Counted from the first letter of the stretch, positions 38,301 through 50,548 are shown. The stretch is DNA of 64,000 nucleotides from Nematostella vectensis (GCF_932526225.1 NC_064034.1:1040001-1104000), one strand, 5' to 3'. The notes: generated from the letters alone by a model not told the origin. Numbers and translations are program-made.

Positions 38301-38796
38301 CTTTACTGGCATCCAGCCTGCCCTGAACATCCAGAGATTGCGGGTCGATCTGGGTTAGGAAAGGTGTCTCCGTAACAGCGTACATCTTTTCTTTGATCTC
38401 GACAACGTTCACCAGGCCGTTATCAGTAATATCGTCACCTCCAAAATAGTACGAAAAATACCTATCAAATATGTTCTTGCACGGGTCGGGTAACGCATTC
38501 GTACCGAATTCAGAGAGAGTTATTCGGTTCGCCTTCGTATTTTCAACGTAGGCCTTACTGCGGAGAAACCTGTTGAAATACTCGACTTCTCCGTTATGAA
38601 TCGTGAAGCGGTGGAGCAAAGATAGGCCATCGAACCAGTGATTGTACGAGGTATCACCGAATTCAAACTTCCCTGGGCCGTTTCTAAGGAGCGTCCCATT
38701 CAACCATGGTGGAATCTGGCCTATCACTTTAGCCTGGATAGGCCTGTCTAGCTCGATACAAGACTCGACAATACCAGTGTACTTGCTGGAGGCCAT
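35348..38796 (-). CDS. Carotenoid oxygenase (BCO1/BCO2/RPE65 family), two exons
   Basis: Exon 1 is 38292-38796 and exon 2 is 35348-36372 (phase 1 junction), 509 residues, close to the usual length of about 500-550. An in-frame TAA precedes the ATG. Family hallmarks: PIQAKVIGQIPPWLNGTLLR with RNGPGKFEFGDTSYNHWFDG at the N-terminus, typical of the beta-propeller entry. All four expected iron-binding histidines are recognisable: SIAHPHQE, TYVHSFGM, VFHHINAFE and MNIHGRFVP. Family role: non-haem Fe(II) oxidative cleavage of carotenoids, or retinoid isomerisation in RPE65; which substrate applies here cannot be told from sequence. No mitochondrial leader is evident. A single intron, holding a 33-bp repeat array, is few for an animal member. 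Confidence 0.9.
36495..37876. repeat. 33-bp minisatellite, about 42 copies
   Basis: Core AACGGCAAAGGGTTTATTAG followed by CCATTAATGTGTT. As 33 is a multiple of three, long false ORFs appear (minus strand repeats MANKPFAVNTL; plus strand INVLTAKGLLA). It lies within the single intron of the carotenoid oxygenase gene, not at a splice site. Confidence 0.97.
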
Positions 38797-40068
38797 CTTG
38801 ATGTGGATTCTTGTGACGTATTATAGTCCTCGGTCAATTGACAGTGAACAGTCACGTTTTACTAGTCATGCGTCACGCTAAGAAATGGGCGGTCAAGCAG
38901 GGGAAGGTAGGTGGGTGGGGGGGGGGGGGGGGGCTGATTTAGAGACACCCCTAAGAAGACCGTGTTTATTAGAAACGAGATTTCACGATAATTTCCCAGT
39001 GCTAAAAATTGTTTTAAAAAAGCTTTGGCATACTATTTATCGCTTATCATCAAACTACCGCTATGAAAAGTGCAGGAAAGGGGGCTTGCCTGCCGGCTAT
39101 AATTTCGCGGTCTTCTGAGCGAGAGGAACGGGAAGACGACCCCACTTTTTTGAATGTGCGTCACATTATTTTAATAAACAAGTTGAAAATTAATCAAGTA
39201 AAGTTATCACAGGGGCAACCTCCACATTTGATAGAGTTACATATTCAAGGGCATGGTAATAACTATAGCGACATGGAAATGAGTCAGAGTGTTAAGAGAA
39301 TACAAAATGTCAACAAATTTTTCTGAAAAGAATTCCTTTGTTTACAAAGCTTGAAATCGACGCCCTGTGCTTATCATGGTGCAGTCTTATCGTTTAAGCG
39401 CAGGAGCTTGAGTTCTCTTGTGAGCAATGGATGTCAAATGTAGATGTAAAGTGGCAAAGAATGTTTAAAAAACGCTAGATCAATAATCAATATAACAAAC
39501 CTTTTTTTATTGTAACGGTAAATTGCCTATTATTTACACTTTATTATTAACATCCTATAGTGAATTGCATTCGTAAATAGCTCTCATTTTAAAACCAACA
39601 CGATTATTGCTCCTTGTAGTCTTTTGAAGTACGGTTATACGGCCGCAGGGTCTGGAGAAGCCAACTTCTGCAGCATGCGGCCCGAAACCTGCGCATGGTA
39701 ACAAACCGTCCTCTTTCCCATTATCCATTATAATCATCGATAAAAAGTTTCTGATTTTTTTTAGAGGTCTAAGAATCGTTTCAATTTTAAATAAAGTTGC
39801 CCTTTTATCATTATAATGAAAATAAGTACTATCTAATTATATGGTTTATCAAAAAAGCCGTGGTTTCCCGAGAAAGGTTTCCCCTCATGAAATGTTCCAT
39901 CCCGTAAAGGGGCGGCAGTGTGGTTGTGAATGAACAGGGAGTGTCTCTGTCTGGTCAGAGCGATCATTTGATGCAAACTTGGAAATCACACCCTGAACAC
40001 CATCGCCATGGTTCTTCTAGTGCTGTACATCTAATAATTTGGCTGGTCTACACTTATTCTAGTCGCTG
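38797..40068. other. Intergenic gap between carotenoid oxygenase promoter side and OTUD5 3' end
   Basis: No supported exon. Holds a G homopolymer near 38918-38933 and AT-rich unique DNA. The proximal part should contain the carotenoid oxygenase promoter and the distal part the OTUD5 3' UTR. Confidence 0.5.
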
Positions 40069-43000
40069 TTACGAACTGTGTGTCCCTGGTTCAGGGGATT
40101 TCTCTTTCTTGGACTTCTTGAGTGAGGCTAGGTAATCTTTTTGGGATTCCGCTAGCACAACAGCAAGAATTCTCTCATCTTCCCACTCACTTAGACCTGA
40201 AGAAATAAGAAACAAACGTAAATAAAAACAAATCCAGATTATGAAAGTTTTTCATTGTCGTTTATAAAACCTGTTAATATTCAAATAGTTTTCAAAGACC
40301 AGGATTCAGCCATTTATACGTTACTCATCAAAGATCAGGATTCAGCCATTTATACGTTACTCATCAAAGATCAGGATTCAGCCATTTATACGTTACTCAT
40401 CAAAGACCAGGATTCAGCCATTTATACGTTACTTATCAAAGACCAGGATTCAGCCATTTATACGTTACTCATCAAAGACCAGGATTCAGCCATTTATTCG
40501 TTACTCATCAAAGACCATGATTCAGCCATTTATACGTTACTCATCAAAGACCAGGATTCAGCCATTTATACGTTACTCATCAAAGACCAGGATTCAGCCA
40601 TTTATACGTTACTCATCAAAGACCAGGAGACAGCCATTTATACGTTACTCATCAAAGACCATGATTCAGCAATTTATACGTTACTCATCAAAGACCAGGA
40701 TTCAGCCATTTATACGTTACTCATCAAAGACCAGGAGACAGCCATTTATACGTTACTCATCAAAGACCATGATTCAGCAATTTATACGTTACTCATCAAA
40801 GACCAGGATTCAGCCATTTATACGTTACTCATCAAAGACCAGGATTCAGCCATTTATACGTTACTCATCAAAGACCAGGATTCAGCCATTGATACATTAC
40901 TCATCAAAGACCAGGATTCAGCCATTTATTCGTTACTCATCAAAGACCATGATTCAGCCATTTATACGTTACTCATCAAAGACCAGGATTCAGCCATTTA
41001 TACGTTACTCATCAAAGACCAGGATTCAGCCATTTATACGTTACTCATCAAAGACCAGGATTCAGCCATTTATACATTACTCATCAAAGACCAGGATTCA
41101 GCCATTGATACGTTACTCATCAAAGACCAGGATTCAGCCATTTATACGTTACTCATCAAAGACCAGGATTCAGCCATTTATACGTTACTCATCAAAGACC
41201 ATGATTCAGCCATTGATACGTTACTAATCAAAGACCAGGATTCAGCCATATATAAGTTACTCATCAAAGACCATGATTCAGCCATTGATACGTTACTCAT
41301 CAAAGACCAGGATTCAGCCATTTATACGTTACTCATCAAAGACCATGATTCAGCCATCTATACGTTAATCAAGCGGGTTATGACACAAGGTTTCTCTAGT
41401 GCAAGGTTATTTGAAATATGTGTATACATATTACAATAGCAGTAAAGTCAGCAATCATGTACTTACCATAGCCAGATTTAGGTATAAAGTCCAAGTAGTT
41501 GGGCATGACAGGTGTAGCCCCGCCCTCAGCACCCTGAGGGGACGGGGGATTAGAAATGTGTGTAGAGCAGCCAGGCCTAGGCTCTATGATTCCCATGTTA
41601 CTTCCCACCACTGACGAAGCACCACTTGTGGAAGTACTTGCCACAGATGGGGAATTGTCTGGAAGGCTTGGACCTGGTAAATCATGCCAGGACGAAGTTG
41701 GTGTTGATGCTGGTGAGTGTCGTGGTGATTTGCTGGGTGGAGCATTCTCTGGGTCCCGATCACGTTCTCTGTGATGGGGTGATGTTGGGCGCTTGGATTC
41801 TGTAGAGGTTGATGTACTACTGCTGGATGCTGTAGCCCCTGGCCAAGTCTGGAAAAAAACAAATTCATCAGAATCTGGGAACTATGCCATGAAGGTCATT
41901 GGGGTAAAGTAGGGAGAGTTCTCAAGTAGCAATACTACAACTTGCTGTAGCTGAGACGGGAAGGACAATAAGCTCCTCTTATTCTCCCATGTCCACCGGC
42001 TCATTTTATAACTCCCACAATTGAAAACTCACAACTCATGACAGTATAAAGTACACTACAGCAAGAACAAATAGCAATTATATTAAAAAAATGATAACAA
42101 TAAGTCTAGATTATAAAAATTTGCTACCAATAACAGCTAGAGAAAGTCAGATGAGTTGCTGTGTGGTCAGGAATTCTTGATGGAGTACATTCTGAGTGTG
42201 GATCTACATAAGAGTATAAATAGGTGGTATTATACTTAAGGCTGCTCTAGCACCGCGGGCACGTTTCTCAGAGTATAAATAGGTGGTATTGTACTAACGG
42301 CTGCTCCATGAGCACGTTTCTCAGAGTATAAATAGGTAGTTGTACTAACGGCCGCTCTAGCACCAAGAGCACGTTTCTCAGAGTATATATAGGTGGTATT
42401 GTACTAACGGCTGCTCCAAGAGCACGTTTCTCAGAGTATAAATAGGTGGTATTATACTTAAGGCTGCTCTAGCACCGCGGGCACGTTTCTCAGAGTATAA
42501 ATAGGTGGTATTGTACTAACGGCTGCTCCATTAGCACGTTTCTCAGAGTATAAATAGGTGGTATTGTACTAACGGCTGCTCCATGAGCACGTTTCTCAGA
42601 GTATAAATAGGTGGTATTGTACTTATGGCTGCTCCATTAGCACGTTTCTCAGAGTATATATAGGTGGTATTGTACTTACGGCTGCTCTAGCACCGCGGGC
42701 ACGTTTCTCAGAGTATAAATAGGTGGTATTGTACTAACGGCTGCTCCATTAGCACGTTTCTCAGAGTATAAATAGGTGGTATTGTACTAACGGCTGCTCC
42801 ATGAGCACATTTCTCAGAGTATATATAGGTGGTATTGTACTAACGGCTGCTCCATTAGCACGTTTCTCAGAGTATATATAGGTGGTATTGTACTTACGGC
42901 TGCTCCATTAGCACGTTTCTCAGAGTATATATAGGTGGTATTGTACTTACGGCTGCTCTAGCACCAAGAGCACGTTTCTCAGAGTATATATAGGTGGTAT

Positions 43001-46000
43001 TGTACTAACGGCTGCTCCATGAGCACGTTTCTCAGAGTATATATAGGTGGTATTGTACTTATGGCTGCTCCATTAGCACGTTTCTCAGAGTATATATAGG
43101 TGGTATTGTACTTACGGCTGCTGCATTACCATGTTTCTCAGAGTATATATTGGTGGTATTGTACTTACGGCTGCTCCATTAGCACGTTTCTCAGAGTATA
43201 TATAGGTGGTATTGTACTTACGGCTGCTCCATTAGCACGTTTCTCAGAGTATATATAGGTGGTATTGTACTTACGGCTGCTCCATTAGCACGTTTCTCAG
43301 AGTATATATAGGTGGTATTGTACTTACGGCTGCTCTAGCACCAAGAGCACGTTTCTCAGAGTATATATAGGTGGTATTGTACTAACGGCTGCTCCATGAG
43401 CACGTTTCTCAGAGTATATATAGGTGGTATTGTACTTATGGCTGCTCCATTAGCACGTTTCTCAGAGTATATATAGGTGGTATTGTACTTACGGCTGCTG
43501 CATTACCATGTTTCTCAGAGTATATATTGGTGGTATTGTACTTACGGCTGCTCCATTAGCACGTTTCTCAGAGTATATATAGGTGGTATTGTACTTACGG
43601 CTGCTCCATTAGCACGTTTCTCAGAGTATATATAGGTGGTATTGTACTTACGGCTGCTCTAGCACCCCGGGCACGTTTCTCAGAGTCTTGGAGCCAGTCT
43701 AGATAAGACTCCCGGGCTACTGCCTCCTCCATAGCCTCATCTGTGGCTTCCCAGTCTGTCGCTCGCAGCTTGTCTTCAAGCATTTGCTTTGAAGGGGGAA
43801 ACAATTAAATCTCAAACAACCAGGATTCCATTAGAACCCTTTTGTCTATAGCATTTATATTTACAGTAGTCATCATTGATAGAATTAGGCCCGTAGCCAG
43901 GGGAGGTTCGAGGCGTTCGGACGAACCCCCAACCTGACTTGAAGGTCCGCTTAGAGTAAACAAAAAATACATATAACGTTTGGCTGGAAATACCATGCAC
44001 ATCAATATGTATTTAAAATGACTATAAAAATCTTTTTATAAAAATTATCTTTATTGTTAATGCTATATGTTAAAAAGCACTCTGTTAATAACATTTTAAA
44101 TACAAGATTGATTTTTTTTGAAGTATTGACTGCCTAATGTAATAAGGTGAGGAGAGGGGTATACCAGAAATTTGGTCCTCTCAAATGGAAAAAAACGAAC
44201 CAACCCGCTCAAAATCCTGGCTACGGGCCTGAGAATACAGGTGTTTTTCTATTATTTCCTTCTGGTGGGAAGAAAAGTCATAATTGATGTCCAGACTAGT
44301 TGCAACTTCTAACAAAGGGCACACGAGTGAAAACAAGTACAAAGCAAAGGTGCCAAAGTGTGACACAGATAACACACACCCTGATGTTAAAGACAATTTA
44401 AAAAAGCTGTGGGAAATTGCGCCCCTAAAATACATGATGAAATAGACATACCTGCTCAATATGCCATTCTTCAGACTGCTTGAAAGCATCATTTACAAGT
44501 ACATTCTATAAAACAGAACAAGAGATCTAGTTAAACAACATGGTTGTAGTAAAAGTGACTTTTGCTTGGCATAGAGAAATGGGAAACTAAACAAGTACAT
44601 TCTAATAAATAGAACAAGAGATCTAGTTAAACAACATGGTTGTAGAAAAAGTATCTTTTGCTTGGCATAGAGAAATTGGAAACTAAACAAGTACATTCTA
44701 ATAAATAGAACAAGAGATCTAGTTAAACAACATGGTTGTAGTAAAAGTGTCTTTTGCTTGGCATAGAGAAATTGGAAACTAAACAAGTACATTCTAATAA
44801 ATAGAACAAGAGATTCAACATGGCAGCAGTTGTAAGCATAATTTGTTTGATATATAGAAATTGGAAATTGAATAACTTACCCATGGCTTGTAGCCGGAAA
44901 TGCCAAGTCCAACGCCAACAGAAGGCTTGTTAGGGTTGATAACAGAGTTGTAGTGAATATTATTGTGATAGCTCAACCGGATTGGTTCATTGTCAGTTTT
45001 GTGCGAGCTATGAAAAATATTTATTGGTTCTAAAAAATGGAACATACAAAAACTATGTTAGTTGGTGTAAAAAGCACCTGTAGGAAATAATAACAATTAA
45101 CTGTATCATCTGAAACTATAGCAAATAGAACATTACCCTAGAGGGCAGTCTGCTCAAGTGTTGTCCTACCAGGGTCAGCATATTTTTACAAGTGTTGTCC
45201 TACCAGGGTCAGCATATTTTTACAAGTGTTGTCCTACCAGGGTCAGCATATTTTTCTAAATGATACTGAGCAGCCAACCCTCTGTTATTACTTGAATTTT
45301 AAGAATATTGTCTACTTGGTGTACCCAGTTAAAATAGTTGATTGAAATTATTGTTTGATAAAAGAATTTAAATGAATGCCTGATGTCACTTTCAGTGAAA
45401 ATGGTAAAAATAAAAAAGCAAAAACAACAGTCATAACCACCTAATTGCCTATCCTTCGAAATAAATCCGCACTTATACTGTAACTTCAAAGTAACTCCTC
45501 ACCTACACTGTAACTTTAAAGTAACTCCTCTATAGTAAACTCCTCTACTATACTGTATTGGTAAACCTCTATAGTAACTCCTCATCTATACTATATTGGT
45601 AAACCTCTATAGTAACTCCTCACCTATAGTGTATTGGTAAACCTCTATAGTGACTCCTCACCTATACTGTATTGCTAAACCTCTATAGTAACTCCTCATC
45701 TATACTATATTGGTAAACCTCTATAGTAACTCAGTAACTCCTCATCTATACTGTATTGGTAAACCTCTTTAGTAACTCCTCACCTATACTGTATTGGTAA
45801 ACCTCTATAGTAACTGCTCATCTATACTGTATTGGTAAACCTCTATAGTAACTCCTCATCTATACTATATTGGTAAACCTCTATAGTAACTCCTCACCTA
45901 TACTGTATTGGTAAACCTCTATAGTAACTCCTCACCTATACTGTATTGGTAAACCTCTATAGTAACTCCTCATCTATACTATATTGGTAAACCTCTATAG

Positions 46001-49000
46001 TAACTCCTCACCTATACTGTATTGGTAAACCTCTATAGTGACTCCTCACCTATACTGTATTGCTAAACCTCTATAGTAACTCCTCATCTATACTATATTG
46101 GTAAACCTCTATAGTAACTCCTCATCTATACTGTATTGGTAAACCTCTATAGTAACTCCTCATCTATACTGTATTGGTAAACCTCTATAGTAACTCCTCA
46201 TCTATACTATATTGGTAAACCTCTATAGTAACTCCTCACCTATACTGTATTGCTAAACCTCTATAGTAACTCCTCATCTATACTGTATTGGTAAACCTCT
46301 ATAGTAACTCCTCACCTATACTGTATTGGTAAACCTCTATAGTAACTGCTCATCTATACTGTATTGGTAAACCTCTATAGTAACTCCTCATCTATACTAT
46401 ATTGGTAAACCTCTATAGTAACTCCTCACCTATACTGTATTGGTAAACCTCTATAGTAACTCCTCACCTATACTGTATTGGTAAACCTCTATAGTAACTC
46501 CTCATCTATACTATATTGGTAAACCTCTATAGTAACTCCTCACCTATACTGTATTGGTAAACCTCTATAGTGACTCCTCACCTATACTGTATTGCTAAAC
46601 CTCTATAGTAACTCCTCATCTATACTATATTGGTAAACCTCTATAGTAACTCCTCATCTATACTGTATTGGTAAACCTCTATAGTAACTCCTCACCTATA
46701 CTGTATTGGTAAACCTCTATAGTAACTGCTCATCTATACTATATTGGTAAACCTCTATAGTAACTCCTCATCTATACTATATTGGTAAACCTCTATAGTA
46801 ACTCCTCACCTATACTGTATTGGTAAACCTCTATAGTGACTCCTCACCTATACTGTATTGCTAAACCTCTATAGTAACTCCTTATCTATACTATATTGGT
46901 AAACCTCTATAGTAACTCCTCATCTATACTGTATTGGTAAACCTCTATAGTAACTCCTCACCTATACTGTATTGGTAAACCTCTATAGTAACTGCTCATC
47001 TATACTGTATTGGTAAACCTCTATAGTAACTCCTCATCTATACTGTATTGGTAAACCTCTATAGTAACTCCTCACCTATACTGTATTGGTAAACCTCTAT
47101 AGTAACTGCTCATCTATACTATATTGGTAAACCCCTATAGTAACCCCTCACCTATACTGTATTGGTAAACCTCTATAGTAACCCCTCACCTATACTGTAT
47201 TGGTAAACCTCTATAGTAACTCCTCATCTATAGTGTATTGGTAAACCTCTATAGTAACTCCTCACCTATACTGTATTGGTAAACCTCTATAGTAACTCCT
47301 CACCTATACTGTATTGGTAAACCTCTATAGTAACTCCTCATCTATACTGTATTGGTAAACCTCTATAGTAACTCCTCACCTATACTGTATTGGTAAACCT
47401 CTATAGTAACTCCTCATCTATATTATATTGGTAAACCCCTATAGTAACCCCTCACCTATACTGTATTGGTAAACCTCTATAGTAACTCCTCATCTATACT
47501 GTATTGGTAAACCTCTATAGTAACTCCTCATCTATACTGTATTGGTAAACCTCTATAGTAACTCCTCACCTATACTGTATTGGTAAACCTCTATAGTTCT
47601 GTTATACATCTCACTGAGTGCTTGCATCTCAACATGGTTGCCATGGCAATGATTATCTCTCTTGCGTCTAATATAGCTACGGAAATCTTCAGTAACATAC
47701 TGAGAAAAATAATCCATATTCTTGAGCTGAAAGGAATAGATTACAAGCATAATAAATTTCTTGCAGATATTACAAGCATTATAATATTTTTGCATATATA
47801 CAACTAGTTCCAAGTCTTAGAATACTGATATTACACAGTCTTAGTTACCCACAACAAAACCAAAAGATTACACTCTAAGACTTGGAACTAGTGGCCTTCA
47901 GATGTTTGCTTTTCCTTGTTCCAAGGTAATTATTGGTAAAATTTTTAATATGATTACTTAGTTGAGACTTTTAGTAGCTACTGTAAGCCCTTGGGGTATA
48001 CCAATATATAATGAAGGCTTGTACTGTATAATAATACAAACCATGTAATCCATGCAGTGTTTCCTGACAACACCATGCATCTCCTGGTCACCATACACTT
48101 GGTCAGCTGCAACACAAAAAACAGTCCTGTGCAGTTACACTTTCAAGCTTCATCTCAGGTGCCAGCTTGGATTCACTAAGAGAAGGTGTGAAACTGTAAG
48201 ATTTGGTGACACATCGATAAGAAAATAAAATAGCCGGCTGTTCTCTGGTCTTTGCCGGCTCTTCTCATATTTTTAGTATGCAGGCTTTTTTCCCACCAAA
48301 ATCTACAAAGCCAGTAAAATCTAGCAGATTTAAAAAAATATTTTAAACCCTGTAAGTAACTTCTCCTTGAAAAATCGATACTAGTAGTAAGGGTTTGGGG
48401 AACAGTTTCCATGTTTAGCTCTTGGTAAAAGGAAGTACACCTATTGTCTTTCAAACAAGGTTACTCCCAATAATCAATGTGCAGTGACCCGCACAGATTC
48501 ATTAATATCAAACAAGAAAAATATCATACTAGAAAATACAGTAATTCAGGTTTAGGAATTGTTGAGTTTTGCGCCTCTGTGTTGAATAAGAGACCACGAC
48601 ATCTACATATTACCCATAATGCATACAGGTTATGACACATAGATTATTCAATACAACCTCCTACATTTATTTCAATTATAAGGTTGCATCTGTGAGTCAT
48701 AACCTGCAGTGGATCATGATATTGCATTAATAGGTGAACCCTGATCTCTGAAAGCCATGTGAATGTTTAGGCACGTCAGCGAGAATCAATGGGTATGTAC
48801 TGTTATCAAAACCTGGGTTTGTTTTTGTCTACACTTGTTTGCTTATTTATTTTATATCCATGGAGCAACGTGGGGAATGCATTCTTCACTGCAAGGTGAA
48901 TACAAGGCAATGTTAAAGGACATCTTAGGCTCAGGGCACAAATGTAATCAACAGGGTAGAGTCAGAGAGGAGTTGAAGATTTTCATGACTCAAATTAAAA

Positions 49001-49896
49001 GATGTAAGTTGAAAAGATAAGTATACCATATTCGGTGTACAAAAAGTACAATAAACATTTAAGAACAGCTGAACAATGGCAATTCAAGGTACTAAGTATG
49101 ATACGACGGAAAACAAGGCTTTCCATGCTTTCATGACTAAATAAACGTAACTACTCGTCTCATGTTGCAAAAATAAATATAGTTTAGAATTTAATGCAGA
49201 GATATAAAATGAAATGTGGATGACCATGGAAAGATATAAAATATTCGAATCAATTGCAGATTTGGAAAATAATATGTAGCCTGATAGTTAAAACTCTCTT
49301 GTGGAAGGGAATGAGTTTTGTGTTTTTGTTGGTGGTTCGTAAATTAATCCATCAGAGGGGCGCAGACTTACCGACAGATCGAAAGAGGCAAGCGCCATCC
49401 TCAGCCATTCGCTTAATTGTAAACCCTTTCTTTTCCTTCAAAGCTTGCTCAAATTGCCTCTCCATCTAGAAGAAGACAGGAATTATAAGACCACAAAATA
49501 CATAGATTCAACAGATGCAAAATATTGACTCGGCCAAAGTGAAATATCGACTAAGAAACACAGATTTACTTCATCTGTCGCGACTTCTAGGTTTTGCCCG
49601 TCGTGTTCGTCTGAGCTATTATAGCCAGTCTCTTCTGAATGTCTTTCGTGGTATTTATGTCTGTGAGGGGAAGCCCTGTGCCTTCTTTTGGACCCGCTAG
49701 ATGCGTCTGACGACTCTCTAGCCTCAAAGTTTCCAGAACGATACGACTCTTCGCCGCCATACTCTTCTGAAGTCCAGCTTCTCTCCTGAGGCGAGGACCA
49801 GTTTTGAGCTCCACGTATTCTCCCCCTAGCTTCGTTACTTGTATTTGTTTCAGGTTTTTTAGTTTCGGAATGTTTCTTTTTTGGTAAAATCGTCAT
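40069..49896 (-). CDS. OTUD5: OTUD5 (DUBA) orthologue, OTU-family deubiquitinase, nine exons
   Basis: Exons in transcription order: 49570-49896, 49372-49465, 48042-48106, 47570-47726, 44881-45029, 44452-44505, 43652-43786, 41467-41848, 40069-40196 (TAA). Phases agree; 496 residues. The start is set by MTILPKKK, as in vertebrate OTUD5. The catalytic core is intact: [14 protein letters not shown] (Asp and nucleophile Cys), [19 protein letters not shown], and the histidine region [16 protein letters not shown]. After it come [20 protein letters not shown] and a C-terminal [20 protein letters not shown] resembling the ubiquitin-interacting-like tail of OTUD5. N-terminal GYNSSDEHD keeps the serine whose phosphorylation (Ser177 in human) activates the enzyme. 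Family role: removes K48/K63 ubiquitin chains in innate signalling and development. Introns 4, 5 and 7 contain arrays made from the gene's own splice junctions. Confidence 0.93.
40288..41372. repeat. 36-bp minisatellite, about 30 copies
   Basis: Core GATTCAGCCATTTATACGTT plus ACTCATCAAAGACCAG. Divisible by three, so a false 394-codon ORF ([12 protein letters not shown] repeats) spans it. Intron 8 of OTUD5. Confidence 0.97.
42211..43686. repeat. 52-58-bp minisatellite made of OTUD5 exon 7 end plus donor site
   Basis: About 27 copies. On the minus strand each unit has TCTGAGAAACGTGC, a variable middle, GAGCAGCC and then the donor GTAAGTACAATACCACC. The last copy is the real end of exon 7 (43652-43686, 35 bp). 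Some units keep the full exonic CCCGGGGTGCTAGAG and others have a shortened TAATG. Donor variants GTAAGT, GTTAGT, ATAAGT and TTAAGT occur. Confidence 0.97.
43886..44231. mobile_element. MITE of the same 5-bp-TSD family, 346 bp
   Basis: Terminal inverted repeats TAGGCCCGTAGCCAGG and CCTGGCTACGGGCCTG, flanked on both sides by AGAAT (43881-43885, 44232-44236). OTUD5 intron 6. No ORF of note. Confidence 0.8.
44495..44812. repeat. 96-bp minisatellite containing OTUD5 exon 6 acceptor copies
   Basis: About 3.3 copies. On the minus strand each carries CTTGTTCTATTTATTAG followed by AATGTACTTGT, duplicating the real acceptor of exon 6 (TTCTGTTTTATAG|AATGTACTTGT, exon start 44505). In the copies the next codon is TAG. 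Confidence 0.93.
45152..45256. repeat. 34-bp repeat, 3 copies
   Basis: Core AAGTGTTGTCCTACCAGGGT followed by CAGCATATTTTTA, in OTUD5 intron 4. Confidence 0.93.
45480..47597. repeat. 38-bp minisatellite made of OTUD5 exon 4 end plus donor site
   Basis: About 54 copies. On the minus strand the unit is CTATAGAGGTTTACCAATAC, then AGTATAG and the donor GTGAGGAGTTA. The terminal copy is the genuine exon 4 end (47570-47597) coding IEVYQYSIG, with donor at 47569. Two unit classes exist: CTCACC (donor GT intact) and CTCATC (GT changed to AT), seen on the + strand. Confidence 0.97.
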
Positions 49897-50548
49897 ATCT
49901 ATGTTAAAGGGCAAACTAAAAGGCAGAAAACTCAAGGAATAATTCCCACAACAACACACCACTACATCAATGGCTCGAGACTTTGTTTTGCGACCTGTGA
50001 CGTCATGGTTGTACTCTGCGCATGCCTTGAAAAACACAAATCCGGATTATTCCGAGAGCTTACCGACAGTGTCTCGACCATCCTCGGAAACCCAAGGATT
50101 TGGTACTAGCATTATAATAGCTTTATTTCTTTAGGCTGGGACTCATGTTCTCCTGCTAGGACTTAAAAGTGTTTAAAACCTAAACCTTAGTAAAAATTAT
50201 CGGTGAAAAAACAATAATTAAAAATAACCAATAATAAAAAATGATGATGATAGTAAAAGTGATTACCTACCCCTGCACACACACACACACACCACACACA
50301 CGCAAAGTACGGTAGAAAATAGCAGGAAGATACACATAGTATTTTGCACATTCTTTGTTTTGGTGACCACAGATTGCGAGAAACAATAGTCTTGTGTTGG
50401 GATACCTGTGGTTTTGTTGATTTGCATATCTAATCCTGGGCGCCATATTTGAAGAAGAAGTGCAAACAGAGAGACAAAAGATCGGAATTATTTATTCTGA
50501 TGTTGTATTTGCACTGATAGATCGGCCGTTTGCTTCTCCGGGTTCAAC
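49897..50548. promoter_or_regulatory. Shared divergent promoter region of OTUD5 and the coiled-coil gene
   Basis: Only about 650 bp separate the two start codons, which point apart. The stretch contains a (CA)n tract at about 50274-50303 and 5' UTR sequence of both genes. No TATA box is evident in a useful position. A bidirectional promoter is inferred from spacing only. Confidence 0.5.

Noticed and set aside
40255-41439. 394-codon ORF repeating [12 protein letters not shown]
   Set aside because: Antisense to OTUD5 and inside its intron 8; the frame stays open only because the period is 36.
42211-43686. Series of alternative exons of OTUD5
   Set aside because: Units have donors but no matching acceptors, lengths are not multiples of three and stops appear at once; they are intronic copies of one exon end.
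48176-48454. 92-codon minus-strand ORF in OTUD5 intron 2
   Set aside because: Not needed by the OTUD5 model, which joins 49372 to 48106 in phase; no recognisable domain.
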